DNA of 18,834 nt from Campylobacterota bacterium (GTDB lineage Bacteria > Campylobacterota > Campylobacteria > Campylobacterales > Sulfurospirillaceae): positions 1 through 18,834 of the forward strand of contig RZYK01000019.1 in the NCBI GenBank assembly GCA_009930355.1, written 5' to 3'. Shown in pieces: positions 1-8,359 of the stretch (position 1 is the first letter of the stretch; the number at the start of each line of letters is the position of its first letter). Made by a program: the position numbers and the translations under genes. Below the pieces are notes generated by a model. It was not told the DNA's origin. It made no database searches and saw only the letters and a list, made by a program, of their open reading frames with translations.

Positions 1-2862
1 CTGTGCGAGTTCTGTTCCATACCCCTCTAGGTAACGACTCCCACTTAAACGCACAATGCTGTTACTCACCAACTGTGTCTCATACATAGCGTCCCCTAGG
101 CGTTTTTGGGTCTGCTCTGGTTTAAAGTTTAGTTTGCTTAACATATAGTCTGAACTAATAAAGGTGTTGTAGTTGGTATAGCGAGGGTTAGCCTCGATGA
201 GATAAGGATGATTGTGCGCTTTATTGACTAAAAAGGTGCCATATTTTCCCTTAGGAAGGGTAATGTTGTCGATGATGGTACTGTTGTTGGTTGTATAGGT
301 GGGAGCTTTTGTGGAGGCTAAAGCATGGTGGGTATTGGTTTGGTATAAGCCATTATTGGCGTTAATGATTTTATACTCAACATTGCTTTGTTGTGCTAAG
401 GCAACGCCCACTTCACTGCGTAAGGTATCGCTTTTGGATTCAAGGCTTGTGTTTAGCGCTGAGAGGTCAAGGGATTGAAGCAACGTGGTGTTTTGGTTAA
501 TGAGTGTACTGAGTGCCTCTTGATTGAGAAGTAAAGCATCTTTTTGAAGTTTGGCATCATCCACTGCTTTTAAAGAAGAGGAGAGCTCTTCAAGGGCTAA
601 GAGATGTGTTTCCATGCTTAAGAAATTGGCTTTAATCGTCTCTAGTGTTGTTGTAATGGGCGCTGTGTTGGCAGTTGCATCGAGCGTTTGAAGGGTGGGA
701 AGTAAAGACTCAAGGGAGCTTACCAGCGGTTTGCTCTCATCCAATATCTCTTGAATATCGCTTTTGGTCGCTAAAAGCTCCGCTTGATACGTGCTTAAAT
801 CCTCAAGGGTTTTTAGGGTCGCTAGGGTTTCATCTAACGTTGCCTCATCAAGGATAAAATCAAGGGTATCTTCACTGCTTTGCGTTAATTCATTGCTTAG
901 GGCATTAAGATTTTTTGTGTTAAGCTCAATGGTCTCTATGGTGGCAAGTTTGGCTTGTATCTCAGCATTGCCTATAAGCCCTGCGTGTGCACTGAGGTTA
1001 TTGAGTGTCACAACATTGCCTGTAATGCTTTTTTTGGCTTGAATGCCATAATTTGCAATGGGCTCTTCTACATTCTCTGTTTGTGTAAAACTGCCTCGAT
1101 AGTCAGCAACATGGTGACAGCTTTTCCCACCATGCCATTTTCTTTTACATTTTTTACGGTCACGGTACTGAGTGGTCACCACTTTGGTGTTCGTAATGAG
1201 CACCACCCCGATGTTATTGGCTAGGGTTGCGTTCAAGACAATATCTTCATCCGAGGCAATCAAAGAGTAGACATTGTTGAGTGTGCCAAGCTCTAAAAGC
1301 ATGGAACCATCTGCCATAATCTGAGCAGGAGAGGAGGGTATCTCGACAACGGTTTTATAGATACTGGTCGTTACAATATCAAAATCATTTTTACCACCCC
1401 GTGAAATGGTTTTAGACGTAGAAGAGGAGAGGTCTTTGAGGGTGGGGGTTGAGGCGAGATTGTTGAGCGTTTTTGCGTGTATGGCGATATTTTTTTCTGA
1501 TTGGATAAGCCCATAATTGGTAATGCTCTCGCTTTTATCCTGTGCGCTGTTGGCTGCGAGAGTAAGCGTGCCATCGCTGTAGATGACCCCTTCTTTTTGG
1601 TTGGTCAGGGTGTTGGAGACAAAGAGGTCTAGCGTGCTATTGCTTCGAATCAAGCCATCATTGTTAAGCGTTTGCGCATTGATGCTTAAAGCGTTTTTGG
1701 AGTACATAGCCCCTGTGTTTTCTATGTGTGTGGCACTAACATCCATGTCATAGCCACCGATAAATCCTTCATTTTCAAGGCTCTGAGTCACCCTTAGTGT
1801 GCTTTTATCTTTTCCCTCAAGTGCGCTTAGCTCGCCTTGATTGAGAATACTTTCTGCGATGATGGACAACGCATCGGAAGCTTCAATAATCTTATCTTCT
1901 TCAATCATCAGTTTTTTCCCAGCGTCGATAGAGAGGGTTTTTGCACTAATGTCATTTTGTAATTTTATACCTGCATCGTGTGCCTTAAGGGTTGTAGCAC
2001 CTGCGGTCACCTTTGAGACAATAATTTCTCCATTAACATCAAGTTCCAAAGAGTCTTGCGCTAACACTTCAGGAGGCAAGGTAACGCCAATGCCTTTGTC
2101 GCTACTTTTAAGCGTAATCGCATTGGCGTAAATACCTCCTAGCAAGGTCGAATCCAAAGAGAGTCCAGTGCTTGTTTTCTCTTTGGAGCTAACCGTACCA
2201 TCAAGGGCAATGGTATTTTCACCTGTGGTTACATGTAAAGCATCGGCGTAGAGTTTGGCATTGAGTTCTAAGGCTTTGGCGTACAGATTGACCTTGGCGA
2301 TATTGTGTGCGTTAAAGCCATCACCTTCAATGACAATGTTCCCACCACTCACATCAAAGCCTTGTAAAATGCCTTGATAAAGCAGGGGTGTCCCTGTGCT
2401 AAGCGTTGCATTTGGCGTGTTAATAAATCCACCGCCATTGACACTAATGCCATTGGGATTGGCAATGATAACATCAGCAGCAACCCCTGCGACCTCCGTA
2501 TAGCCTCGTAAATAGGTTTTACTCGTACCCGTGACTTCACTCAAAATCAATTTAGCAGCATTGCCTGTAAGGTTTGGGTTGTAGGAGATATAGCCTGCAA
2601 GCTCTGTATTGGCAACGGTTTTTGAGTTGTTTAAAATCAAACCTTGTTGTTCAACATTAAAATTTGAAAATTTATTGTGGGAGAGTCCTTGGGCATTGGG
2701 TGTGACGATATTGACAATAGGCAGACCACTAGGCGCTTTGATAAGCTCTGCTTGATGGGCTTTAGCAGCACTTGTATCCACCGTGATACCAGCAGCATAC
2801 AGGGTTTGGTTTGAGACCAACAAAAGGCTAATCGAAATAGAAATCATCTGTCTAAAATTCAT
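1..2862 (-). CDS. Two-partner secretion exoprotein TpsA, FhaB/CdiA class (partial, C-terminus off the left edge)
   Basis: This frame is open for 954 codons from ATG 2862 to base 1, with no stop. A Sec signal peptide is visible (residues 1-23, hydrophobic core then L-Y-A before Ala). The TPS secretion domain follows, with the hallmark motifs NPNL (95-98) and NPNGI (135-139) and the phrase F-N-V-E-Q-Q-G-L-I-L-N-N-S (68-80). Residues from about 170 to 640 read as haemagglutinin-type beta-helix repeats. About 635-810 is rich in Leu, Glu and Lys and looks helical. About 880-950 matches a segment shared by FhaB and CdiA (Y-L-I-E-A-N-P-R-Y-T-N-Y, S-S-D-Y-M-L, Q-K-R-L-G-D, Y-L-E-G-Y). A basic Cys572-Cys582 loop sits in the passenger. 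The ribosome site GAGGG lies 7 nt before the ATG. The transporter gene ends 32 nt upstream, so the two form an operon. Whether it is a plain adhesin or a contact-dependent toxin carrier depends on the missing C-terminus. Confidence 0.93.
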   Translation of the reverse strand, partial: MNFRQMISISISLLLVSNQTLYAAGITVDTSAAKAHQAELIKAPSGLPIVNIVTPNAQGLSHNKFSNFNVEQQGLILNNSKTVANTELAGYISYNPNLTGNAAKLILSEVTGTSKTYLRGYTEVAGVAADVIIANPNGISVNGGGFINTPNATLSTGTPLLYQGILQGFDVSGGNIVIEGDGFNAHNIAKVNLYAKALELNAKLYADALHVTTGENTIALDGTVSSKEKTSTGLSLDSTLLGGIYANAITLKSSDKGIGVTLPPEVLAQDSLELDVNGEIIVSKVTAGATTLKAHDAGIKLQNDISAKTLSIDAGKKLMIEEDKIIEASDALSIIAESILNQGELSALEGKDKSTLRVTQSLENEGFIGGYDMDVSATHIENTGAMYSKNALSINAQTLNNDGLIRSNSTLDLFVSNTLTNQKEGVIYSDGTLTLAANSAQDKSESITNYGLIQSEKNIAIHAKTLNNLASTPTLKDLSSSTSKTISRGGKNDFDIVTTSIYKTVVEIPSSPAQIMADGSMLLELGTLNNVYSLIASDEDIVLNATLANNIGVVLITNTKVVTTQYRDRKKCKRKWHGGKSCHHVADYRGSFTQTENVEEPIANYGIQAKKSITGNVVTLNNLSAHAGLIGNAEIQAKLATIETIELNTKNLNALSNELTQSSEDTLDFILDEATLDETLATLKTLEDLSTYQAELLATKSDIQEILDESKPLVSSLESLLPTLQTLDATANTAPITTTLETIKANFLSMETHLLALEELSSSLKAVDDAKLQKDALLLNQEALSTLINQNTTLLQSLDLSALNTSLESKSDTLRSEVGVALAQQSNVEYKIINANNGLYQTNTHHALASTKAPTYTTNNSTIIDNITLPKGKYGTFLVNKAHNHPYLIEANPRYTNYNTFISSDYMLSKLNFKPEQTQKRLGDAMYETQLVSNSIVRLSGSRYLEGYGTELAQ

Positions 2863-2881
2863 TTTTGTCCCTCATTTATCA

Positions 2882-2891
2882 TTACATGTAA
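2882..2891. repeat. TTACATGTAA palindrome (one of six copies)
   Basis: This perfect 10-base palindrome sits in the 32-nt gap between the transporter and exoprotein genes. Identical copies occur at 2229-2238 (tpsA), 5925-5934 and 7875-7884 (AT1), 16771-16780 (ubiD) and 17871-17880 (hemC). Four of the five coding copies read Leu-His-Val (TTA CAT GTA); the ubiD copy is in another phase and reads Ile-Thr-Cys-Lys. No function is known to me. Confidence 0.85.
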
Positions 2892-2894
2892 AAA

Positions 2895-4529
2895 TTAAAA
2901 GCGATACGTCGCTGATACGCCAAAGAAGTTTTGCGTAGTGCTGACATCTTTTTTATACAAAGGCATGGTGTAGTAAAGGCTCATATCAAAATCACCCCGT
3001 TTAAGCTTTAAACCAAAGGCATCGCTGAGCAGTTTTCCACCGTTTGTATCAGCTTCTTTTTTAATTTCACCCCCATCAAGGGCAATAAAATAGGTCGGCT
3101 CAAAATATTCTAGGAGTTTAGACGGCGCGGTATAGGAGAGTTCATTGCGCAGGTAGTACCCCGTATTTCCGCTCAGTCCCTCTTTTTGGTAACCTCGAAC
3201 ACTGTAGTGTCCTCCAATGCTGATTTGATTGGTGCTAAAAAGTTGGTCATTGGAGTGTTGATAGTGCCCAGAAAGCGTGTATTGAAAAGCATCAAAGCGT
3301 TTGGCTAAGGAAGCATCAATCGTATAAAGGGTGTATTTTGCATTTAAGGACGTAGGGTTGGAGGCATTAAACCAGTCGGTTCCTTTGACATAGTTCAAAG
3401 CTATATAGCTATAAAATCCTGCACTTTGGTACATATAATCGACCATGCCACTCGCATTGGAAAGCTCATAGCTAGAGGTTTCAATGAGCGCATCACTTAA
3501 GTAATTTTTAGTCTCATAGTGCGAAAGAGACGAACCAATGGAGATGCGATGGACTTCGTTATGAAAAAGTTTGTAGTTGAGGGCGAGGGTATAGGTTTTG
3601 GTGTTGCCTTTGGACTCATAGCGATTAATACCCCCATAAATATACTGTGCATAATGACTTTTTCGATAGCTCAATGTTGCTAGTAAGCGCTCTATGGGAA
3701 AGGAGTACTCATACCCATCGCCTATGGAGTTTTCATTGTGAAAGTGCTGATCGGTGCTATTTAAATTAATAGCAAATTGGTCGTTAATGCCTAAAGGATT
3801 ATCGAGATTGAGAGAAAGCGTTCCTTGCTTATCACCTGTTTTTTTTGTTCCAAAATTGTTGATGCCCACACTGCCATTCAGACGACTCGTTGTGTTGTTT
3901 TCTACACTGACATCGGTATAGCCCACTTCATCACTGGGAACCAAATCCATTTTTGCGTGATTGCTAGGCAAGCGATTCATGGTTTCAATGGCATGTTCCA
4001 AATTTCTTAAGTTAAGAAAATCCCCCTCTTGCCCCATAAAAGCATAGTGAATGGAGCGTTCATCGGGAGTAATGGACTTTATCTTACCCTCAAGGGCAAA
4101 GAGGGTGACTTCCCCAGAAGCGATGTTTTGAGGTTTTAGATACACCTGAGAGGTCACATAGCCTTTTTCCAAATAAAGTGCGCTGAGTTGTTTGGTTAAG
4201 TTGGAAAGTTCGGTAAGTGTTGTGCATTTTCCAATGTACGGACGGTAATAGAACTCTTTTTCACTCTCTAAGAGGAGGGTGATGCCCTCATCTTTAATGA
4301 GCTTTATCTCAAAGCAAGGCTCTTCTTTAGTAGGAAGCAATTCAGGTTTCTTCACGTCATAGCGTATGATATTTTCATCGTGGCGCTTTTGGAGTTTTTC
4401 AAAAACCTCTTTTTGTTTTTCAAAATGTTCACGTTGGTTGATAGCATCGGTGGTAGAATCTGCAAAAAGTACATATTTACTCGCTAAAAAGCAAAAAAGA
4501 GTAAGAATCAATCGAATACGAAAAGCCAT
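2895..4529 (-). CDS. TpsB outer-membrane transporter (ShlB/FhaC/HecB family)
   Basis: Omp85-superfamily 16-strand barrel expected to secrete the adjacent TpsA across the outer membrane. The 544 residues are normal for the family. A signal peptide (1-24) precedes a charged helical stretch (about 30-60). The first POTRA domain begins at the typical P-C-F-E-I (71-75), with Cys72 and Cys102 as a likely disulfide and the family phrase G-Y-V-T-S-Q-V-Y-L near 123-131 ending in E-G-K-I. A second POTRA leads into the barrel, which carries the conserved lumen-loop motif VRGY (444-447, Arg445). The protein ends in Tyr-Arg-Phe, a C-terminal aromatic signal for BAM insertion. TAAGGA lies 4-5 nt before ATG 4529. 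It is encoded upstream of its substrate, a common TPS order. Confidence 0.95.
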   Translation of the reverse strand: MAFRIRLILTLFCFLASKYVLFADSTTDAINQREHFEKQKEVFEKLQKRHDENIIRYDVKKPELLPTKEEPCFEIKLIKDEGITLLLESEKEFYYRPYIGKCTTLTELSNLTKQLSALYLEKGYVTSQVYLKPQNIASGEVTLFALEGKIKSITPDERSIHYAFMGQEGDFLNLRNLEHAIETMNRLPSNHAKMDLVPSDEVGYTDVSVENNTTSRLNGSVGINNFGTKKTGDKQGTLSLNLDNPLGINDQFAINLNSTDQHFHNENSIGDGYEYSFPIERLLATLSYRKSHYAQYIYGGINRYESKGNTKTYTLALNYKLFHNEVHRISIGSSLSHYETKNYLSDALIETSSYELSNASGMVDYMYQSAGFYSYIALNYVKGTDWFNASNPTSLNAKYTLYTIDASLAKRFDAFQYTLSGHYQHSNDQLFSTNQISIGGHYSVRGYQKEGLSGNTGYYLRNELSYTAPSKLLEYFEPTYFIALDGGEIKKEADTNGGKLLSDAFGLKLKRGDFDMSLYYTMPLYKKDVSTTQNFFGVSATYRF

Positions 4530-4634
4530 AAAATTCCTTACATAAATGTATATGTTACATGGACACGATGAAGGCTAGGTAAAAGAAGTTATCTAAATAT
4601 AAAGTCGGGATTGTATTCCAAATGAGCTTTAAAA

Positions 4635-4661
4635 ATTATAATAAATATTATTTATTGTAAT
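4635..4661 (-). promoter_or_regulatory. AT-only dyad overlapping a candidate -10 for tpsBA
   Basis: A 27-nt near-perfect inverted repeat of mostly A and T: an exact 17-nt core (4640-4656), extended by 5 more bases each side with one G:T mismatch. On the minus strand its end contains TATAAT (4640 to 4635), a good -10 element about 100 nt before the tpsB start. No convincing -35 is present. It may be an operator, or simply AT-rich promoter DNA; purely A/T palindromes arise easily by chance. Confidence 0.35.
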
Positions 4662-4696
4662 AAAATATTCTATAAATCTGTTCTATTCTAAAAGTT

Positions 4697-4713
4697 GTGA
4701 TAGGATCTATCAC
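4697..4713 (-). terminator. Hairpin directly after the AT1 stop codon
   Basis: GTGATAG and CTATCAC form a perfect 7-bp stem around a 3-nt loop, touching the TAA stop of the autotransporter gene. On the minus strand it is followed by AACTTTTAG, a short weak U-run. Position fits a terminator separating AT1 from tpsBA; low GC and the poor U-tract keep confidence moderate. Confidence 0.45.
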
Positions 4714-7700
4714 TTAGAATTTAACTTTCAAAGCGATATTTGTTATTACACCTTGACTTTTTTCGCCATCAAGACTATGTTGATAAGTAATATCTGCATG
4801 TAAAAAAGTATTTTTAGCGATTTGGTAATTCATACCAAGACCTGCTTCAAGGTGTGTACGACTGAAGTCCTCCTTAAGAGATGTACCATCAAAAACAAGC
4901 GTTTCAGGTTTATCAATGTCATGCAGGAGATTAACACTGGCATAATACTTAGAAGGAACAGATGGACTTATCTCTTTGGTAGCAATACGAGTACCTAAAC
5001 GTCCTCTTAGTGCATCAGTATTATATCCTTTGACGTGCGACGTTAGATCATGAAAAGCATCATAATCGGTATGCATATAACTTAACTGCACTTGAGGCTC
5101 AACACTCCAATTACCAATAGCTGCTATAGGCTGACCAGCTTCTACAGAGAGGCTTACTCTTTTACCTTTTTGGGTAGATTTATCCCCAGGACTATCACTA
5201 AAGTCATTGGTTAAAGATGAGAGTTGTCCTACGAAATCAATATAACCTCTTTGTTCATTCATAATAGTATAGGTTCCTCCAATTGCTAGACTCTTAGCAT
5301 TCATGCTTCCTGTATCTGCATCAAGATTCTCAAGGGGTCTTAAACGATCATTAAAATCTGTATTACTCTTTGCATAATCTAAGGTAATGGCAGCACGATG
5401 GGTTAATCCTGTGGCGATGTTTTCATCGACAAAGATTTCTTGCCCAAGCTGTACACCAAAGAGTTTACTGTCATAACCAAAGCGTGTTTCTCCTTTTGCT
5501 TTGTATTGCATATAGTATGGTTTTAGCCATGTCAAACGATCTTGTTCATCGCTAACAACTTTTTCTCCCATACGATTATGAAATGTGGAGAGTTGGAGCA
5601 AACCTTGCTTTTTATTGACGCTTTGTGCGCCCATATAGTTAATAACACCTGGTCGATATATTGGTAGAGTGACTGTTGGTGAACAACTATTATTCAGAGT
5701 ACAATCAAACTGACTGATAAGGTACCAATCATTAGCATCATAACTGCTTCCTTGTTTTAAGATATACTCATATGCCCCTGCTTGAACGGCATGTGCAAGG
5801 ACAAAGCTATCACTCGCAGAAGTTCCATCAACGACAACGATATTAATTCCTTCAACCGTTTGAGCGCCAAGCCCACTTGCAATTGGGCGTATATCGATGG
5901 CTGTTGTTCCTGTAATATTCCCAGTTACATGTAACTTATCCGTTATTGAACTGTCATCTCCAAGGATGGTTTCTAAGGAAATTGACCCTGCAATACCTTC
6001 ATAATTACCATGAATCGTAAACGTCTCACCTAAACGCTCCCAAAAAATACCTCCCTCATTGGTAACATTTCCTACAATTCTACCCCCATAAACATAGCTT
6101 ACGACAGAGGTTTCATCAATACTAACATTTCCTAAAATATCCAAAGTATCGGTTACTTGAAGCAAAGAATTATTCATTAAAAAGAGCCCATAATTTTTTT
6201 CTCCACTTAAGGTTATGGTAGAGTCATCAAGGACTATGGTATCAAAGTTGACAATACGCTCTCCTGCTATCTCTTGTGTGGTACGTGCAAACACAAGAGT
6301 GTTGGTATCATCACTACTTAGTGTATTGCCCCCATCAAAGAGGGTGACACCTGATATATCGGCTCCACCGTGTATAACAACCCTATCACTCCCTTTTCCC
6401 ATAAGAATATCTCCAATGACTTTTGAGCCTTCGTGGAGATTGAGGACGGTGTAATTTGCTGTAGCATCATCTTGAATTGCTATTCCTGAAGTAGAAGAAA
6501 TAACTCCTTGGTTTAGTACATTTATTAGTGTGCTTTCTGCACTACCGCCTATGTGAAGCCCAGCACCCACACCACCTGTAATGACACCTGATATTTGGGC
6601 AACCGTACCTGTACTACCATTATTGATTAGCAATACACCATCTTCTTCGCCAGTGATATGTCCACCTGTTTGATTTAAAATTAAATCTGTAGCATTGGAG
6701 GCGTTGATTGCTAGAATACCAGCCAGTGTAGTACCAACAATATCTCCTGCTGTCTCAATAGTTGTTGAGCCTATACCTTGATTACTTATAAGTGCCCCAG
6801 TATCTCCAGTAATCGTTCTTGATACCTGCTTAAAAACAAGATCAGTTGCTGCCTCAAGATTTTCAGCGTAAAGACCTTGTTCTATTGTCCCTGTAATATC
6901 TCCTGCGGTTACAATTGTAGTTTTACCTGTACCTGTGTTCGTCAAATAAGCACCACTTTTAGCTCCCGTGATACTTCCTCCAGTTTGAGTAAAACTTAGA
7001 TCGCTTGCAAAAACGTTATGGTCAACATATAGCCCAGTTCCTGTCGTACTTTTAACATTTCCAGCGGTTTGAACAGAAGTTTTACCAGCCCCCACATTGA
7101 GCAATTCAATGCCATTTTTAACGCCAGTGATGTTTCCACCTACTTGGTTAAGAATCAAATCTGTGGTATCGCGGTACCTGTTGATTGCTACGATACCAGA
7201 TACGGAAGTGCCAATAATATCTCCTGCTGTCTCAATAGTAGCGGAACCTGTGCCTGACTTACTTATATATACACCTGTTGCTCCTGTAATGGTTCCTGAT
7301 ACTTGTTTGAAAAGCAGGTCAGTTCCTGCTAGACTTTCAGCGAAAAGACCTCTGTACATCGCCCCATTACCTGTAATATCGCCTGCCGTTATAATGGTGG
7401 TTTTACCAGTACCTAGGTTACTTAAGTGAGCACCACCTGCCCCTCCAGTGATACTTCCACCAATTTGGTTAAAAATCAAATCAGTGGCTTTCTTTTCGTT
7501 GACCACTAAAAGACCACCCAGTGAAGTACCAATAATATCGCCTGCCGTTTGAATAGTGGTTGCCCCAGTTCCATAATTTTGAAAGAAAATACCTGCTGTT
7601 GCCCCAGTAATAGTTCCAGCAGTTTGAGTGAAGGTAAGATCAGTAGTAGTCCTTGTATTATTCCATACGAGCGATCCATACCCAGTTGTGTTTATAATAT

Positions 7701-8097
7701 CTCCAGCTGTTTCAATGGTGCTAGAACCAAAGCCATTATTAAAAATTTTTAAAGCCCCGTATTGCGCAGTTCCACTAATAGAACTACCAGCGTCTTGCTT
7801 GAATTGTATACTTCCAGAGTTTTCTGTGATTGTCATTGGTTCTGCTGATGTATACTGAAATGTACCATCTGCTTTTACATGTAAATCATTCCCTGCAATA
7901 TTTACAGGGGAGTTTGTGATAGCAGAACATAAATAAGTACCATCAAATTGTAATCCACATACTGACCATGATGTTGTAGTACTTAAACCTAATAATGCAA
8001 TTGATTTCGCAAGGCTAGTAGAAAAATTTCTTCGTTTTGCAGGTAATAATTCAGTAAGATATTTCACGTATTGTAATCCATAAACCTTTCGTAGCAT
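4714..8097 (-). CDS. AT1: type Va autotransporter with tandem-repeat passenger (N-terminus apparently frameshifted)
   Basis: Self-secreted outer-membrane protein. As read from ATG 8097 it has 1127 residues: a hydrophobic signal core (about 24-45, after K-R-R-N), a first Cys pair (47, 57), seven tandem units of 52-54 residues (126-497, each with T-A-G-D-I and I-T-G marks), further beta-helix to about 790, a second Cys pair (799, 805), and an autotransporter barrel from about 850 ending in Lys-Val-Lys-Phe. ATG 8097 has no ribosome site. The likely native start is ATG 8125, which has AAGGAA upstream and encodes a classic extended signal peptide in another frame (see 8051-8125). One extra base between the two, or a sequencing error, would explain this. 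Passenger function is not deducible; adhesion or aggregation is usual for such repeats. Confidence 0.9.
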   Translation of the reverse strand: MLRKVYGLQYVKYLTELLPAKRRNFSTSLAKSIALLGLSTTTSWSVCGLQFDGTYLCSAITNSPVNIAGNDLHVKADGTFQYTSAEPMTITENSGSIQFKQDAGSSISGTAQYGALKIFNNGFGSSTIETAGDIINTTGYGSLVWNNTRTTTDLTFTQTAGTITGATAGIFFQNYGTGATTIQTAGDIIGTSLGGLLVVNEKKATDLIFNQIGGSITGGAGGAHLSNLGTGKTTIITAGDITGNGAMYRGLFAESLAGTDLLFKQVSGTITGATGVYISKSGTGSATIETAGDIIGTSVSGIVAINRYRDTTDLILNQVGGNITGVKNGIELLNVGAGKTSVQTAGNVKSTTGTGLYVDHNVFASDLSFTQTGGSITGAKSGAYLTNTGTGKTTIVTAGDITGTIEQGLYAENLEAATDLVFKQVSRTITGDTGALISNQGIGSTTIETAGDIVGTTLAGILAINASNATDLILNQTGGHITGEEDGVLLINNGSTGTVAQISGVITGGVGAGLHIGGSAESTLINVLNQGVISSTSGIAIQDDATANYTVLNLHEGSKVIGDILMGKGSDRVVIHGGADISGVTLFDGGNTLSSDDTNTLVFARTTQEIAGERIVNFDTIVLDDSTITLSGEKNYGLFLMNNSLLQVTDTLDILGNVSIDETSVVSYVYGGRIVGNVTNEGGIFWERLGETFTIHGNYEGIAGSISLETILGDDSSITDKLHVTGNITGTTAIDIRPIASGLGAQTVEGINIVVVDGTSASDSFVLAHAVQAGAYEYILKQGSSYDANDWYLISQFDCTLNNSCSPTVTLPIYRPGVINYMGAQSVNKKQGLLQLSTFHNRMGEKVVSDEQDRLTWLKPYYMQYKAKGETRFGYDSKLFGVQLGQEIFVDENIATGLTHRAAITLDYAKSNTDFNDRLRPLENLDADTGSMNAKSLAIGGTYTIMNEQRGYIDFVGQLSSLTNDFSDSPGDKSTQKGKRVSLSVEAGQPIAAIGNWSVEPQVQLSYMHTDYDAFHDLTSHVKGYNTDALRGRLGTRIATKEISPSVPSKYYASVNLLHDIDKPETLVFDGTSLKEDFSRTHLEAGLGMNYQIAKNTFLHADITYQHSLDGEKSQGVITNIALKVKF
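6607..7722 (-). repeat. Seven tandem ~53-codon repeats with a 480-bp higher-order period
   Basis: Units of 54, 53, 53, 54, 53, 52 and 53 codons encode passenger residues 126-497 of AT1. Each begins with a form of T-T-I-x-T-A-G-D-I and has D-L-x-F-x-Q and G-x-I-T-G near its middle. Units 2-3-4 resemble units 5-6-7 one to one: for example K-Q-V-S occurs in units 3 and 6, and A-I-N plus D-L-I-L-N-Q in units 4 and 7. The offset is 480 bp, as seen by aligning 6901 with 7381. This indicates duplication of a three-unit block. Confidence 0.88.
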
Positions 8098-8125
8098 TAT
8101 AAATAGTGCGATATGTTGTGTTCAT
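8051..8125 (-). pseudogene. Out-of-frame extended signal peptide region (ESPR) of AT1
   Basis: ATG 8125 opens a 24-codon frame beginning MNTTYRTIYNATKGLW, followed by I-T-I-R-E and stopping at TGA 8051-8053. The pattern M-N-x-x-Y-R-x-I-x-N with G-x-W four to seven residues later is the signature of the ESPR found at the start of long autotransporters and TPS exoproteins. AAGGAA stands 7 nt before this ATG, within an 18-nt leader almost identical to that of tpsB. The downstream AT1 frame is offset by one base (8125 minus 8097 is 28), so removing one base between about 8100 and 8055 would join the ESPR to the rest of the signal peptide. Confidence 0.8.
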
Positions 8126-8359
8126 AATAAAATTCCTTATATAATAATTATTTTAATAAGCTATTTTTGATCAAGCGATCTCTATTTGCTAACTTATAAT
8201 TTTAATGAGAACTAGTGTGAAAGTAGGGGTAAGCATTGTAAGTTTGAGGGAAAAATGTAGAGATATCTGTCATAAGTCATTCTTACTTATAGAATAAATA
8301 AAGGATATAGCGAATAAAATATTTAGTTTATTAGTATCTTCTAAAAAGGCAAGCTTAAG
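8126..8359. promoter_or_regulatory. Divergent intergenic region between AT1 and the two-component genes
   Basis: These 234 AT-rich bases must hold promoters for AT1 (leftward) and the response regulator (rightward). Visible structure: the leader ATAAAATTCCTTATATAA (8127-8144); a direct repeat GTAAG at 8229-8233 and 8238-8242; and an inverted repeat ATAAGT/ACTTAT (8272-8277 and 8285-8290, 7-nt loop). No -35/-10 pair stands out, so exact promoters are not called. OmpR-family regulators often bind short direct repeats about one helical turn apart, so the GTAAG pair is only a candidate. Confidence 0.5.

Noticed and set aside
675..2540. Several short ORFs on both strands inside 1-2862
   Set aside because: They are shadows of the uninterrupted tpsA frame, which has signal peptide, TPS motifs and a ribosome site.
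6607..7722. CRISPR array
   Set aside because: The repeats are coding, about 160 bp long, diverged, and have no unique spacers.
8051..8125. Programmed +1 frameshift like that of prfB joining the ESPR to AT1
   Set aside because: The site reads TCT TAC TGA without the CTT-TGA slip and upstream Shine-Dalgarno typical of prfB; mutation or sequence error is simpler, so the idea is kept only as a remote option.
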